DNA of 64,000 nt from Ectopseudomonas toyotomiensis (GCF_900115695.1 NZ_FOXK01000002.1:62001-126000); one strand, 5' to 3'. Positions 17,761-30,571 are shown, numbered from the stretch's first letter. Numbers and translations are program-made. Notes: generated by a model not told the origin, from the sequence alone.

Positions 17761-18858
17761 CTAGCCTTTGGGCTGCTGCTGGGTGATGCAGTGGATATTG
17801 CCACCGCCGAGCAGGATCTCGCGGCCTGGCACCATCACCACGCGATGCTCGGGGAAAATACGCTCAAGGATGGCGCGCGCCTCTTCGTCCTTCGGGTCAT
17901 CGAAGCTCGGCGCGACGATGCCGCCGTTGACGATGAGGAAGTTGACGTAGGAGCCGGCCAAGCGAACCTCCGGGCTACGCTCCTGGCTGCCGTCGACGAT
18001 GTCGACGCCTGCGCATTCTTCGGCGCTGGCGTGGATCGGGCCGGGGATCGGCATCTTGTGCACGGTCAACTGACGGCCCTTGGCGTCGCGCGCGTTTTCC
18101 AGCACACGCATGGCGGCCTGGCAGCGCGGGTGGTTGGGATCGTTCTGATCGTCGGTCCAGGCCAGCAGCACCTCGCCCGGGCGCACGTAGCAGCAGAAGT
18201 TGTCGACGTGGCCGTTGGTCTCGTCGTTGTAAAGGCCGTCGGGCAGCCAGATCACCGTATCGATGGCCAGATGCTCGCGCAGCACGGCCTCGATCTCTTC
18301 GCGCGACAGGTGCGGGTTGCGGTTTTTGTTCAGCAGGCACTCTTCGGTGGTGATCAGGGTGCCTTCGCCGTCGACGTGGATCGAGCCACCCTCGAGCACG
18401 AAACCTTCGGTGCGATAGCGCTTGCAGCCTTCGATCTCGAGAATCTTGCGCGCCACCTGGTCGTCGCGCTGCCACGGCCAGTACAGGCCACCATCAAAAC
18501 CGCCCCAGGCGTTGAACGTCCAGTCCACGCCGCGCACTTCGCCGCTGGTGTTGGTGATGAAGGTCGGGCCGGTGTCGCGCACCCAGGCGTCGTCGGTGGT
18601 GATTTCCACCAGGCGGATGTTGTCGTCATCCAGTCGCGCGCGGGCGTTCTCGTACTGCGCCGCGGATACGCAGACGGTTACCGGTTCGAACTGGGCGATG
18701 GCCTTGGCCACTGCGGTGAAGGCCGCCTGCGCCGGCTTGCCGCCGTTGCGCCAGTTGTCCGGGCGCTCGGGCCAGACCATCCAGGTCTGGCTGTGCGGTT
18801 CCCATTCTGCCGGCATACGAAAGCCATCGGCGCGTGGTGTGGTGGTCAGCGTGGTCAT
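17761..18858 (-). CDS. aguA: Agmatine deiminase
   Basis: A 365-residue enzyme that hydrolyses agmatine to N-carbamoylputrescine and ammonia. The catalytic cysteine is C357 in [12 protein letters not shown], the same position as in P. aeruginosa Agu[11 protein letters not shown] and [11 protein letters not shown] are further family motifs. The start [20 protein letters not shown] gives normal length. It follows aguB on the same strand, but the 70 bp between them is filled by a palindromic repeat. Confidence 0.96.
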   Translation of the reverse strand: MTTLTTTPRADGFRMPAEWEPHSQTWMVWPERPDNWRNGGKPAQAAFTAVAKAIAQFEPVTVCVSAAQYENARARLDDDNIRLVEITTDDAWVRDTGPTFITNTSGEVRGVDWTFNAWGGFDGGLYWPWQRDDQVARKILEIEGCKRYRTEGFVLEGGSIHVDGEGTLITTEECLLNKNRNPHLSREEIEAVLREHLAIDTVIWLPDGLYNDETNGHVDNFCCYVRPGEVLLAWTDDQNDPNHPRCQAAMRVLENARDAKGRQLTVHKMPIPGPIHASAEECAGVDIVDGSQERSPEVRLAGSYVNFLIVNGGIVAPSFDDPKDEEARAILERIFPEHRVVMVPGREILLGGGNIHCITQQQPKG

Positions 18859-18868
18859 GTCCTGGTTC

Positions 18869-18933
18869 CGTAGGGTGCGCCATGCGCACCGGCAAAGTGT
18901 TTGTAGGGCTAGGTGCGCACAGCGCACCCTACG
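18869..18933. repeat. GTAGGGTGCGC palindromic repeat, copy 1 (aguB-aguA gap)
   Basis: Perfect 12-bp arms CGTAGGGTGCGC and GCGCACCCTACG (18869-18880, 18922-18933). The right arm carries the TAG stop codon of aguB, and the left arm ends 11 bp before the aguA start. Other copies lie at 19989, 57193 and 59294, with a half-copy at 33616. Confidence 0.85.
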
Positions 18934-19813
18934 AGATCGACGGGGTTTGACCATCGAGCGTGGAAAGTGGCCAGTATAGGTTCGGCCGTCGGTCGCGGAA
19001 CACACCCCAGGCCGTGCGCACTTTCTCCAGCTCGGTCAGATCGAAGCTGTGCACCAGCACGCCTTCCTCGGTCTGATTCAGCTCCTCGACCTTCTCGCCG
19101 AACTGGTTGGCGATGAACGAGCTGCCGTAGAAGGTGATGTCGTAGCCGTCCTGTTCCTCGCGGCCGATGCGGTTGCTGGCCACCAACGGCATCAGGTTGG
19201 CGCCGGCATGGCCCTGCTGCACGCGCTGCCAGTGATCGCGCGAGCTGATGTTCGGGTCATGCGGCTCGCTGCCGATGGCGGTCGGGTAGAAGAGGATTTC
19301 CGCGCCCATCAGCGCCATGCTGCGCGCGCATTCCGGGAACCATTGGTCCCAGCAGATGCCGACACCGATCCTGGCGTAGGCGGTATCCCAGACCTTGAAG
19401 CCGGTATCGCCGGGGTTGAAGTAATACTTCTCGTGGTAACCGGGGCCGTCCGGGATATGGCTTTTCCGATAAATACCGAGGTTGCTGCCGTCGGCATCGA
19501 TGACGGCGATGCTGTTGAAGCGCGCGCGGCCAGCGCGCTCGAAGAAGCTGATCGGCAGTACCACCTGCAGCTCGGCAGCGACCTTCTGGAAGTGCTGGAT
19601 GGCCGGATTTTCCGCCACCGTGGTGGCCAGCTGGGTGTAGTCGGCGTCCGGTTTCTGGCAGAAGTAGGGCGCCTCGAACAGCTCCTGGATCAGGATGATC
19701 TGGGCGCCCTGGGCTGCCGCCTGGCGCACCAGCCTCTCGGCGTTGGCGATGTTAGCGGGGGTATCCCAGGAGCAGGCCATCTGGGTCGCAGCGACGGTAA
19801 CGATACGGGACAT
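18929..19813 (-). CDS. aguB: N-carbamoylputrescine amidohydrolase
   Basis: A 294-residue nitrilase-superfamily enzyme that converts N-carbamoylputrescine to putrescine, CO2 and ammonia. The Glu-Lys-Cys triad is visible: E in [14 protein letters not shown] in [14 protein letters not shown] in [12 protein letters not shown]. It is the second agmatine-degradation step after AguA. The last codons and TAG lie in a palindromic repeat, so the C-terminal tail may have been changed by the insertion. Confidence 0.96.
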   Translation of the reverse strand: MSRIVTVAATQMACSWDTPANIANAERLVRQAAAQGAQIILIQELFEAPYFCQKPDADYTQLATTVAENPAIQHFQKVAAELQVVLPISFFERAGRARFNSIAVIDADGSNLGIYRKSHIPDGPGYHEKYYFNPGDTGFKVWDTAYARIGVGICWDQWFPECARSMALMGAEILFYPTAIGSEPHDPNISSRDHWQRVQQGHAGANLMPLVASNRIGREEQDGYDITFYGSSFIANQFGEKVEELNQTEEGVLVHSFDLTELEKVRTAWGVFRDRRPNLYWPLSTLDGQTPSIS

Positions 19814-19903
19814 GAAGCACCTCTTGGCTCGTTCGCAGGCCGCTCCGGCGGCCCATTCAGAGTGCCGTGGCTGAACATCGACCAGGGCGGGATGTTCGAT
19901 TTA

Positions 19904-19922
19904 TATCCGATAAATATCGATA
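19904..19922. promoter_or_regulatory. AguR operator, copy 1
   Basis: TATCCGATAAATATCGATA, a near palindrome (ATATCGATAT end) between aguB and aguR. A second, 15-of-19 identical copy lies 52 bp away, about five helical turns, so both face the same side of the DNA. Placement before aguB and after aguR suggests binding by AguR. Confidence 0.6.
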
Positions 19923-19955
19923 TTAGAAGGTGCCTTGGTCGAATCGCAAAAAAAA

Positions 19956-19974
19956 TATCCGATTTTTATCGATT
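19956..19974. promoter_or_regulatory. AguR operator, copy 2
   Basis: TATCCGATTTTTATCGATT repeats the first site in the same orientation: TATCCGAT, three variable bases, TATCGAT. Confidence 0.6.
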
Positions 19975-19988
19975 CAGAAGTTGGCAAG

Positions 19989-20050
19989 CCGTAGGGTGCC
20001 CCAGGCCTCGATTGCCGAGATGTCAGCGGTGCGCACGGCGCACCCTACGG
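19989..20050. repeat. GTAGGGTGCGC palindromic repeat, copy 2 (after aguR)
   Basis: Arms CCGTAGGGTGC (19989-19999) and GCACCCTACGG (20040-20050). The right arm supplies the TAG stop of aguR at 20045-20047. Confidence 0.8.
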
Positions 20051-20689
20051 GATAAGCGGCGTGGCTCGTTTCGGCAATGCAGCCGGCAGATACAGGCCGA
20101 GATAGGCATCGAATACGCGCATGCCTTCTTCGGCCAGGCGCGGGGTGATCTCCCCGTACAGTTGCACGGAGCGCGCGTAGACGCGATCACCCAGGGACAT
20201 GGCCAGGCTGAATACATCGATATCCATCGGTAATTGCGGCAGGGGGAAGTGCCGCTCGAACAGTGCGCGCATCAATCGGCCCAGTTCCAGATCGTGCTGG
20301 TGATCAGCCTGGGTCACCTCAGCCAGACCATGCTGGGCGAGGATCAGCTGCCGTGCGGCGGCGTCCTTGGCGTAGATAGCCAGCATGCGCTGCTCGATCA
20401 GGCGCGAGAGGTCGTGCCAGGTGCGCAATGCGGCATGCTCGACCGGTTCGAGCAGGCTGCCACGGAAGGCTGCGTGCACGTCCGCGGTCAGCCCTTCGAG
20501 CAGGGCCGGCACGCTGGCGAAGAAGTGATACACCGAAGAAGGCGGAATGCCGGCTCGTTCGGCCACCGTGTAGACCGACAGGTTGGCCATACCCTGCTCG
20601 GCCAGCAACTCACGAGCGGCAGAGAGAATCACGGCAATACGTGCCTGGCTGCTGGCGCGCGGTTTGCGGATGCTGGCGGGGCGCGACAT
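20045..20689 (-). CDS. aguR: TetR-family repressor of agmatine catabolism
   Basis: A 214-residue regulator with an N-terminal TetR helix-turn-helix (RIAVILSAARELLAEQGMANLSVYTVAERAGIPPSSVYHFF). It lies directly upstream of aguBA on the same strand. In P. aeruginosa AguR represses aguBA and is released by agmatine or N-carbamoylputrescine. The twin operators lie between this gene and aguB. Its stop codon is within a palindromic repeat. Confidence 0.88.
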   Translation of the reverse strand: MSRPASIRKPRASSQARIAVILSAARELLAEQGMANLSVYTVAERAGIPPSSVYHFFASVPALLEGLTADVHAAFRGSLLEPVEHAALRTWHDLSRLIEQRMLAIYAKDAAARQLILAQHGLAEVTQADHQHDLELGRLMRALFERHFPLPQLPMDIDVFSLAMSLGDRVYARSVQLYGEITPRLAEEGMRVFDAYLGLYLPAALPKRATPLIP

Positions 20690-20760
20690 GGTGAGCTCCT
20701 CGGTGGGCGAGGTGCTATTGGACGTCAGGCGCTATTGGCGAGGCAAGCCTCGCCATCCGT

Positions 20761-21819
20761 TCAGCTGCCGTCGCGGAAGCGCTGCCAGACGTTGTTGCGT
20801 ACCTGGGCATGTTTCTCCGAGAGAACCTCCAATGGATACAGGCGGCGCTTGGTGTCCTGATCCGGATACAGGCCGGGCTGCTGCAGCAGGGCGCTGTCGA
20901 TGAACTGTGCCGAGTCGGCATTGCCGTTGGGGTAGAGCGTCTCGGCGGTAATCTGGGCGATTACCTGCGGCTGCATCAGGTAGTCGATGAAACGGTGGGA
21001 GAGATCGGGGCGGCTGGCATTGGCGGGAATCACCAGGTTGTCGACGAACAGTACCGAACCCTCGTCCGGTACCACGAAGCGCACTGGCTGGCCGGCCTGG
21101 GCTGCGGCAAGGGCGTCGCCGACCCAGGCCATGGCCAGGCACAGGTCGCCGCTGTTGAGATCTTCGATGTAGCGTTCGCTGTCGACGTAGCGCAGGTTCG
21201 GGCGCAGGGCGTCGAGTATCTCTCCGGCGCGCTCGACGCGGCTTGGGGCGCTGCGTGCCAGGCTGCGGCCCTGGTAGTTGAGCAGCAGTGACAGGGTTTC
21301 ATCCGGTGCATCCAGCACGCTGATGCCGCAACTGGCCAGGCGCTTGCTCTGTTCGGCGTCGAACAGCAGGCTCCAGCTGTCCGGCAGGGGGCCACCATAG
21401 GCGGCCTCGGCTCGTGGGGTATTGATTGCCAGGCCAACCGCGCCCCACAGGTAGGGGACGGCGTGCTGGTTCTGCGGGTCGACCGCAGCCAGCTTGCTCA
21501 GCAGTTGCTTGTCCAGGTGCGTGCGGTTGGGCAGCAGGTTGAAATCCAGCGGGCGAATGCGGCCGCTGGCGATCAGCCCTGGCAGGTCGTTGTGCGAGGG
21601 TACGGCGATGTCGATGGGCTGGCCGCTTTCCAGCGCTTGCGCCAACTCCTCTGCGCTGGCGAAGGTGTGGTACTCGACTTCGATGCCGGTGTCGCGAGTG
21701 AAGTTCTCCAGCACCTGCGGCGCGATGTAATCGTTCCAGTTGTAGACACGGATGCTGTCGGCGGCCTGAGCCAGGCCGCAGCTCAGGCCCAGCAGGATGG
21801 CGGCAAGAGCGCGTTGCAT
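20761..21819 (-). CDS. PotF-like polyamine-binding periplasmic protein
   Basis: A 352-residue extracellular solute-binding protein with signal peptide MQRALAAILLGLSCGLAQA and the polyamine-binding opening IRVYNWNDYIAPQVLENF. It corresponds in position to the polyamine-binding gene next to aguR in P. aeruginosa. It is clearly more diverged than the three SpuD/E proteins at 27-30 kb. No permease or ATPase genes accompany it, so it may use SpuFGH or act as a sensor partner. The start gives a clean signal peptide, preceded by GGGGAG. Confidence 0.88.
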   Translation of the reverse strand: MQRALAAILLGLSCGLAQAADSIRVYNWNDYIAPQVLENFTRDTGIEVEYHTFASAEELAQALESGQPIDIAVPSHNDLPGLIASGRIRPLDFNLLPNRTHLDKQLLSKLAAVDPQNQHAVPYLWGAVGLAINTPRAEAAYGGPLPDSWSLLFDAEQSKRLASCGISVLDAPDETLSLLLNYQGRSLARSAPSRVERAGEILDALRPNLRYVDSERYIEDLNSGDLCLAMAWVGDALAAAQAGQPVRFVVPDEGSVLFVDNLVIPANASRPDLSHRFIDYLMQPQVIAQITAETLYPNGNADSAQFIDSALLQQPGLYPDQDTKRRLYPLEVLSEKHAQVRNNVWQRFRDGS

Positions 21820-21960
21820 GAGTAACTCCCCGATTGATCAAAGCAACAGTATCCGGCGGTCTGATTTGCCGGAGTTTGATGCATGTCAGCGCAGTCGCCT
21901 TGTGGCGAACCGCTGGTCCCTACGCAAAGCGTCAGAGCTGTCGGTTGGCAGTTGGCAGGC

Positions 21961-21990
21961 AAAAAGAAGCCGGCTCTGCGGCCGGCTTTC
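21961..21990 (-). terminator. Terminator of spuI
   Basis: Read on the minus strand: AAAGCCGGC-CGCAGA-GCCGGCTTC followed by TTTTT, a 9-bp stem with a T-run just after the gene. Confidence 0.8.
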
Positions 21991-21996
21991 TCGGTG

Positions 21997-23376
21997 TTAC
22001 ACGGTGTGCAGGTACCAGTTGTACTCGAGGTCGGAGATGGTGGTCTCGAACTCCTGCAGCTCGGCTTCCTTGCATGCGACGAAGATGTCGATGTACTTCG
22101 GGTCGATGTACTTGTTCAGCACTTCGCTGTCGTCCAGCTCGCGCAGGGCATCGCGCAGGTTGTTCGGCAGGCTGGGTTCGAGCTGTTCGTAGGAGTTGCC
22201 CTCGATCGGCTCGCCCGGTTCGATCTGGTTGGTCAGGCCGTGGTGGATACCGGCGAGAATCGACGCCAGCATCAGGTAGGGGTTGGCATCAGCACCGGCA
22301 ACGCGGTGTTCGATGCGTACCGCGTCGGCGCTGCCAGTCGGCACGCGTACGGCCACGGTGCGGTTGTCCAGCGCCCAGCTCGGTGCATTGGGCACGTAGA
22401 ACTGTGCGCCGAAGCGACGGTAGGAGTTGACGTTGGGGCAGAGGAAAGCCATCGACGCCGCCATGGTGTCGAGAATGCCGCCCACGGCATGGCGCAGCGA
22501 GGTGTTCTGCAGCGGGTCGTCGGCGGCGAAGATGTTCTTGCCGGTCTTCTTGTCCAGCAGCGAGATATGCACGTGCAGACCATTGCCCGCCTGGCCCGGG
22601 TAGGGCTTGGCCATGAAGGTGGAATCCATTTCATGGTCGTAGGCGATGTTCTTGATCAGGCGCTTGAGCAGCAGCGCGTAGTCGCAGGCCTTGATGGCAT
22701 CTTCGACGTGATGCAGGTTGACCTCGAACTGCGCCGGGGCGCTTTCCTTGACGATGGCGTCGGCCGGGATGTCCTGCTCCTTGGCCGCTTCGAGCATGTC
22801 CTGCAGGCAATCGACGTACTCGTCGAGGTCGTCGATCAGGTAGACCTGAGTGGAATGCGGGCGCTTGCCGGAGATCGGCGAGCGTGGCGGCTGCGGGCGA
22901 CCGTTCACATTCTCCTGGTCGATCAGGTAGAACTCCAGTTCGAAGGCTGCGCAGATACGCAGGCCCAGTTCGTCGAACTTCTGCACTACCTGGCGCAATA
23001 CCTCGCGCGGGTCGGCGAAGAAAGGCGTGCCGTCCAGCTCGTGCATGGTCATCAACAGCTGCGCGGTGGGGCGCTTCTGCCAGGGTTCGTTGCACAGGGT
23101 ATTGGGGATGGGGAAGCAGATACGGTCGGCGTCACCGATATCCAGACCAAGGCCGGTGCTCTCGACGGTGGAACCATTGATGTCGAGGGCGAAGAGCGAG
23201 GCCGGCAGGTTGATGCCTTTCTCGTACACCTTGTGCAGGGCGTTTCGATCGATGCGCTTGCCGCGCACCACGCCATTCATATCTGCAATAAGAAGGTCGA
23301 CGAACTGGACCTCGGGATGTTCCTTGAGGAACGCGTTCGCTTCGTTAAGCTGAACGGCACGCGGGGGTACCGACAT
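21997..23376 (-). CDS. spuI: Glutamylpolyamine synthetase SpuI (glutamine synthetase family)
   Basis: A 459-residue type III glutamine-synthetase-like ligase that joins glutamate to putrescine or related amines using ATP, the first step of the gamma-glutamylation route. Motifs: VDLLIADMNGVVRGKRI near the N-terminus, FELEFYLI, NGLHVHISL and the ATP-site NRTVAVRVPTGSADAVR. The ATG giving MSVPPRAVQ is preceded by AAGGTG; an in-frame ATG 10 codons upstream is less likely. It is transcribed away from the spuB-spuH genes and ends in its own terminator. Confidence 0.93.
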   Translation of the reverse strand: MSVPPRAVQLNEANAFLKEHPEVQFVDLLIADMNGVVRGKRIDRNALHKVYEKGINLPASLFALDINGSTVESTGLGLDIGDADRICFPIPNTLCNEPWQKRPTAQLLMTMHELDGTPFFADPREVLRQVVQKFDELGLRICAAFELEFYLIDQENVNGRPQPPRSPISGKRPHSTQVYLIDDLDEYVDCLQDMLEAAKEQDIPADAIVKESAPAQFEVNLHHVEDAIKACDYALLLKRLIKNIAYDHEMDSTFMAKPYPGQAGNGLHVHISLLDKKTGKNIFAADDPLQNTSLRHAVGGILDTMAASMAFLCPNVNSYRRFGAQFYVPNAPSWALDNRTVAVRVPTGSADAVRIEHRVAGADANPYLMLASILAGIHHGLTNQIEPGEPIEGNSYEQLEPSLPNNLRDALRELDDSEVLNKYIDPKYIDIFVACKEAELQEFETTISDLEYNWYLHTV

Positions 23377-23564
23377 GATGCAACACCTTTTTGTTAAATA
23401 TATCAATCATGCGACTGCATGGGTGTGAGTCAATCCGAAACGCACTTTACTGTCAAGCTGGCCCAATGATGCCCTGTAGTGGGGCGTGGTGGCCATTTTT
23501 GGGGCATTTCAAGGCCTTTCAGCGGGCTCCAAGCGTTGATCTCTCAGGCTGCTCAGTGGGGTGT

Positions 23565-23603
23565 GTTCAATTTTTTACAGAGCTATTGTGTAAAAAAATG
23601 AAC
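23565..23603. promoter_or_regulatory. Large palindromic operator upstream of the spuA remnant/spuB
   Basis: Two 15-bp arms, GTTCAATTTTTTACA (23565-23579) and TGTAAAAAAATGAAC (23589-23603), match at 14 of 15 positions around a 9-base spacer. It lies between divergent spuI and the spu genes, about 50 bp before the spuA start. The size and symmetry suggest a dimeric repressor of polyamine genes, possibly the PauR/PuuR type; the protein is not identified from sequence. Confidence 0.7.
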
Positions 23604-23651
23604 AAGGCTAAGCTCGGTTCAAACCCATAACAGCAATAATACGGGTGTCTC

Positions 23652-24128
23652 ATGTTTTGCCTGCCGGCCATCGGCGTCAGCGCTTGCACCAGGACCATCG
23701 GTCACGCGACCTCTTCCCTCATCAACGAGGCGAGCCCGCTCATCATGCAGGCCGGATCAGTCATGAGCATGACCGCTGCAACGCAGCAACATCTCTCCTT
23801 TGCGGCCTCTGCGCCGCGTGGCCTGTCTCGTCAGGCTGTTCGCTCATTCCATACCCTGCACGATAGCGTACGTGGCTGCGCAACGCTCCCTGGCGTGCGC
23901 CCAGGCCGTTGCTCTGCAGCGCACCGCTCACTCGCGGGCTTTGCTGGGCTCGCGCAATACCCCGAGCTAGAAGGCTCGGCGCTCGTGAGAAAGGGTGAGC
24001 GATTTTATTTCGGTGGAGTGAAATGCCAGGTGTCGGAGGTGCCGCACCCCTAGTAGCATCCACCCGAATATCTCGCCTTCTTTCAGGCCTTTGGTGAGGC
24101 TTGCAGGGAGAAGGCGGGGCAACGCTGA
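23652..24128 (+). pseudogene. spuA: spuA remnant (gamma-glutamyl amine amidotransferase), interior replaced
   Basis: The 5' end reads MFCLPAIGVSACTRTIGH, the start of the SpuA/PuuD class I glutamine amidotransferase family. The 3' end (24057-24128) reads HPPEYLAFFQAFGEACR and EKAGQR then TGA, the family's C-terminus, and is out of frame with the 5' part. The full gene would be about 750 bp; only 477 bp separate the two ends. The interior, about 23706-24056, shows neither the GICRGFQ nucleophile motif nor the QWHPEW histidine motif. This is the position of spuA in P. aeruginosa (spuI-spuA-spuB). The interior sequence is of unknown origin. The gene cannot encode an active enzyme. Confidence 0.82.
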
Positions 24129-24170
24129 ACCCGCTATAACTCAAGCTGGTTCTACAACCCTGAGGTCTCT

Positions 24171-25529
24171 ATGAGTACCAAGCTAGACCAGCTCACGAGC
24201 TGGCTGAAAGAACGCAAAATCACCGAAGTCGAATGCCTGATCAGTGACCTGACCGGCATTGCCCGCGGCAAGATCTCGCCGACCAACAAGTTTCTCGACG
24301 AGAAAGGCATGCGCCTCCCCGAGAGCGTGCTGCTGCAGACCGTGACGGGCGACTATGTCGAGGACGACATCTATTATGACCTGCTGGACGAAGCGGACAT
24401 CGACATGTTCTGCCGTCCGGATGCCAACGCTGTCTTCGTCGTGCCCTGGGCCATCGAGCCCACTGCCATGGTGATCCACGATACGTTCGACAAGCAGGGC
24501 AACCCCATCGAACTGTCGCCGCGCAACATTCTCAAGAAGGTGTTGCAGATGTACGCCGAGAAGGGCTGGAAGCCCATCGTCGCGCCGGAGATGGAGTTCT
24601 ATCTGACCAAGCGCAACAGCGATCCGGACTTCCCGCTGGTAGCACCTGTTGGCCGCTCCGGCCGCCCGGAAACCGGACGTCAGAGCTTTTCCATCGATGC
24701 GGCCAACGAGTTCGACCCGCTGTTCGAAGACATGTACGACTGGTGCGAACTGCAAGGCCTGGATCTGGACACTCTGATCCACGAAGAAGGCCCAGCGCAG
24801 ATGGAAATCAACTTCCGTCATGGCGATGCACTGCACCTGGCCGACCAGATTCTGGTGTTCAAACGCACCATGCGTGAGGCCGCGCTCAAACATGACGTGG
24901 CGGCCACTTTCATGGCCAAGCCGATCACCGACGAGCCTGGCAGCGCCATGCACATCCACCAGAGCGTGGTCGACATCAAAACCGGCAAGAACATCTTCTC
25001 CAACGAAGACGGGACGATGAGCGAGCTGTTCATGCACCACATCGGGGGGTTGCAGAAATACATCCCCGAGCTGTTGCCGCTGTTCGCGCCGAACGTCAAC
25101 TCGTTCCGCCGCTTCCTGCCCGATACCTCGGCGCCGGTGAACGTGGAGTGGGGCGAGGAAAACCGCACCGTAGGCCTGCGCGTACCTGAGGCCAGCCCGC
25201 AGAACCGCCGCGTGGAAAATCGCCTGGCTGGCGCTGATGCCAACCCCTACCTGGTGCTGGCGGCGACCCTGCTGTGCGGCTACATGGGCATGGTTGGCGG
25301 GGTCAAGCCCGGTGCACCGGTCAAGGGCCGCGGCTACGAGCGTCGCAATCTGCGCCTGCCGGTGACCATCGAGAGCGCCCTGGAGCGTATGGAAGCCTGC
25401 AAGGACGCCGAGAAATTCCTCGGCGAGAAGTTCATCCGTGGCTATGTCGCGGTCAAGCGTGCCGAGCACGAGAACTTCAAGCGCGTGATCAGCTCCTGGG
25501 AACGCGAGTTCCTCCTGCTGTCGGTGTAA
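24171..25529 (+). CDS. spuB: Glutamylpolyamine synthetase SpuB (glutamine synthetase family)
   Basis: A 452-residue ligase of the glutamine synthetase family, paralogue of SpuI. It has VECLISDLTGIARGKI near the N-terminus, PEMEFYLTK, AMHIHQSVVD and the nucleotide-site segment EENRTVGLRVPEASPQNRR. It should gamma-glutamylate polyamines, with specificity different from SpuI. The ATG follows GAGG by 5 bases, 42 bp after the spuA remnant stop, so it probably uses the promoter that once served spuA. Confidence 0.93.
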   Translation: MSTKLDQLTSWLKERKITEVECLISDLTGIARGKISPTNKFLDEKGMRLPESVLLQTVTGDYVEDDIYYDLLDEADIDMFCRPDANAVFVVPWAIEPTAMVIHDTFDKQGNPIELSPRNILKKVLQMYAEKGWKPIVAPEMEFYLTKRNSDPDFPLVAPVGRSGRPETGRQSFSIDAANEFDPLFEDMYDWCELQGLDLDTLIHEEGPAQMEINFRHGDALHLADQILVFKRTMREAALKHDVAATFMAKPITDEPGSAMHIHQSVVDIKTGKNIFSNEDGTMSELFMHHIGGLQKYIPELLPLFAPNVNSFRRFLPDTSAPVNVEWGEENRTVGLRVPEASPQNRRVENRLAGADANPYLVLAATLLCGYMGMVGGVKPGAPVKGRGYERRNLRLPVTIESALERMEACKDAEKFLGEKFIRGYVAVKRAEHENFKRVISSWEREFLLLSV

Positions 25530-25544
25530 TGCATTGATGGCACT

Positions 25545-25590
25545 GTGGAAGGGCTTCAGTGGCGATGGCCGCCGCTGGAGCACCTTCCAC
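25545..25590 (+). other. Stem-loop between spuB and spuC
   Basis: GTGGAAGG (25545-25552) pairs with CCTTCCAC (25583-25590) across a GC-rich loop. There is no T-run after it, so it is more likely an mRNA-stabilising or processing structure than a terminator. Confidence 0.4.
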
Positions 25591-25646
25591 GAACCAACGG
25601 ATTTTTCGTGGGCCGCCAAGGCGGCTCGCACCAATAAGGTGTTGTG

Positions 25647-27020
25647 ATGAACCAGCAATCCAAGAACCCCAAGACCGCCCAGTGGCAGGCCCTGAGCCAG
25701 GCCCACCACCTGGCGCCGTTCAGTGATTACAAGCAGCTGGCCGAGAAGGGCCCGCGCATCATCACCGAGGCAAAAGGCGTGCACCTGTGGGACAGCGAGG
25801 GCAACAAGATCCTCGATGGCATGGCCGGTCTGTGGTGTGTGGCGGTCGGCTATGGTCGCGAGGAGCTGGTCGAAGCTGCCGCTACGCAGATGCGCCAGTT
25901 GCCGTTCTACAACACCTTCTTCCAGACCGCCCATCCGCCGGTGCTGGAGCTGGCGCATGCCATTTCCCAGCTGGCGCCGGCCGGCATGGACCACGTGTTC
26001 TTCACCGGTTCGGGCTCGGAGGGCAATGACACCATGCTGCGTCTGGTACGCCACTACTGGGCGTGCAAGGGCCAGCCGGGCAAGAAGATCATCATCGGCC
26101 GCGACAACGGTTACCACGGCTCCACCGTGGCCGGTGCCAGCCTCGGCGGCATGAAGTTCATGCACGAGCAGGGCGACCTGCCGATCCCGGGTATCGCGCA
26201 CATTCCGCAGCCGTACTGGTTCGGCGAGGGCGGCGACCAGTCGCCTGAAGCATTCGGTATCTGGGCTGCCGACCAGTTGGAGAAGAAGATTCTCGAACTG
26301 GGCGAAGAAAACGTTGCAGCTTTTATTGCCGAGCCGATCCAGGGCGCTGGCGGCGTGATCATTCCGCCCGAGACCTACTGGCCGCGCATCAAGGTAATCC
26401 TGGCCAAGTACGACATTCTTTTCGTCGCCGATGAAGTGATCTGCGGTTTCGGCCGTACCGGCGAGTGGTTCGGCAGCCAGTACTACGACCTCAAGCCTGA
26501 CCTGATGACCATCGCCAAGGGCCTTACCAGCGGTTACGTACCGATGGGCGGGTTGATCGTCAGCGACAAGGTGTTCGAGGTGATCGAAGCGCACGGCGAT
26601 TTCAACCATGGCTTTACCTATTCCGGCCATCCAGTGGCGGCAGCGGTGGGCCTGGAGAACCTGCGCATTCTCAAGGAAGAAGGCATCGTCGAGCGGGTGA
26701 AGGCAGAAACCGCACCCTACCTGCAAAAGCGCCTACGTGAGCTGGCCGATCACCCGCTGGTGGGCGAAGTGCGCGGCGTCGGCATGCTTGGCGCCATCGA
26801 GTTGGTGCAGGACAAGGCGACGCGCACACGTTATCCGGGTGACAAGGCGGTAGGCATGATCTGCCGCGGCCACTGCTTTAATAATGGTCTGATCATGCGC
26901 GCCGTGGGCGACACCATGATCATTGCGCCACCACTGGTGATCAGCCAGGCGGAAGTGGATGAGCTGGTAGAGAAAGCACGCAAGTGCCTGGATCTGACCC
27001 TGCGTGACCTGTCGGTCTGA
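25647..27020 (+). CDS. spuC: Polyamine:pyruvate aminotransferase
   Basis: A 457-residue class III PLP aminotransferase that moves the amino group of putrescine, cadaverine or similar amines to pyruvate. The PLP lysine is K291 in MTIAKGLTSGYVPMGG; LFVADEVICGFGRTGEWFG carries the cofactor aspartate. SpuC offers a route to gamma-aminobutyraldehyde that does not need SpuA. The second of two adjacent ATGs (GTG-ATG) is used, with AAGGTG 5 bases upstream. Confidence 0.95.
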   Translation: MNQQSKNPKTAQWQALSQAHHLAPFSDYKQLAEKGPRIITEAKGVHLWDSEGNKILDGMAGLWCVAVGYGREELVEAAATQMRQLPFYNTFFQTAHPPVLELAHAISQLAPAGMDHVFFTGSGSEGNDTMLRLVRHYWACKGQPGKKIIIGRDNGYHGSTVAGASLGGMKFMHEQGDLPIPGIAHIPQPYWFGEGGDQSPEAFGIWAADQLEKKILELGEENVAAFIAEPIQGAGGVIIPPETYWPRIKVILAKYDILFVADEVICGFGRTGEWFGSQYYDLKPDLMTIAKGLTSGYVPMGGLIVSDKVFEVIEAHGDFNHGFTYSGHPVAAAVGLENLRILKEEGIVERVKAETAPYLQKRLRELADHPLVGEVRGVGMLGAIELVQDKATRTRYPGDKAVGMICRGHCFNNGLIMRAVGDTMIIAPPLVISQAEVDELVEKARKCLDLTLRDLSV

Positions 27021-27058
27021 AAGCCCGCAGTCACGGAAAGTTGTCAGCGGTGCCATGA

Positions 27059-30571
<3,513 letters not shown>

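Noticed and set aside
23391..23630. 79-codon open frame upstream of the spuA remnant
   Set aside because: No ribosome site, no recognisable protein; it covers the spuI promoter and the palindromic operator.
23652..24053. 133-codon open frame as a new gene
   Set aside because: Its first 18 residues are the start of SpuA and the rest is the replaced interior; treated as part of the pseudogene.
24183..26726. 847-codon open frame on the minus strand
   Set aside because: It is antisense to spuB and spuC and its translation has no family motifs; a high-GC shadow frame.
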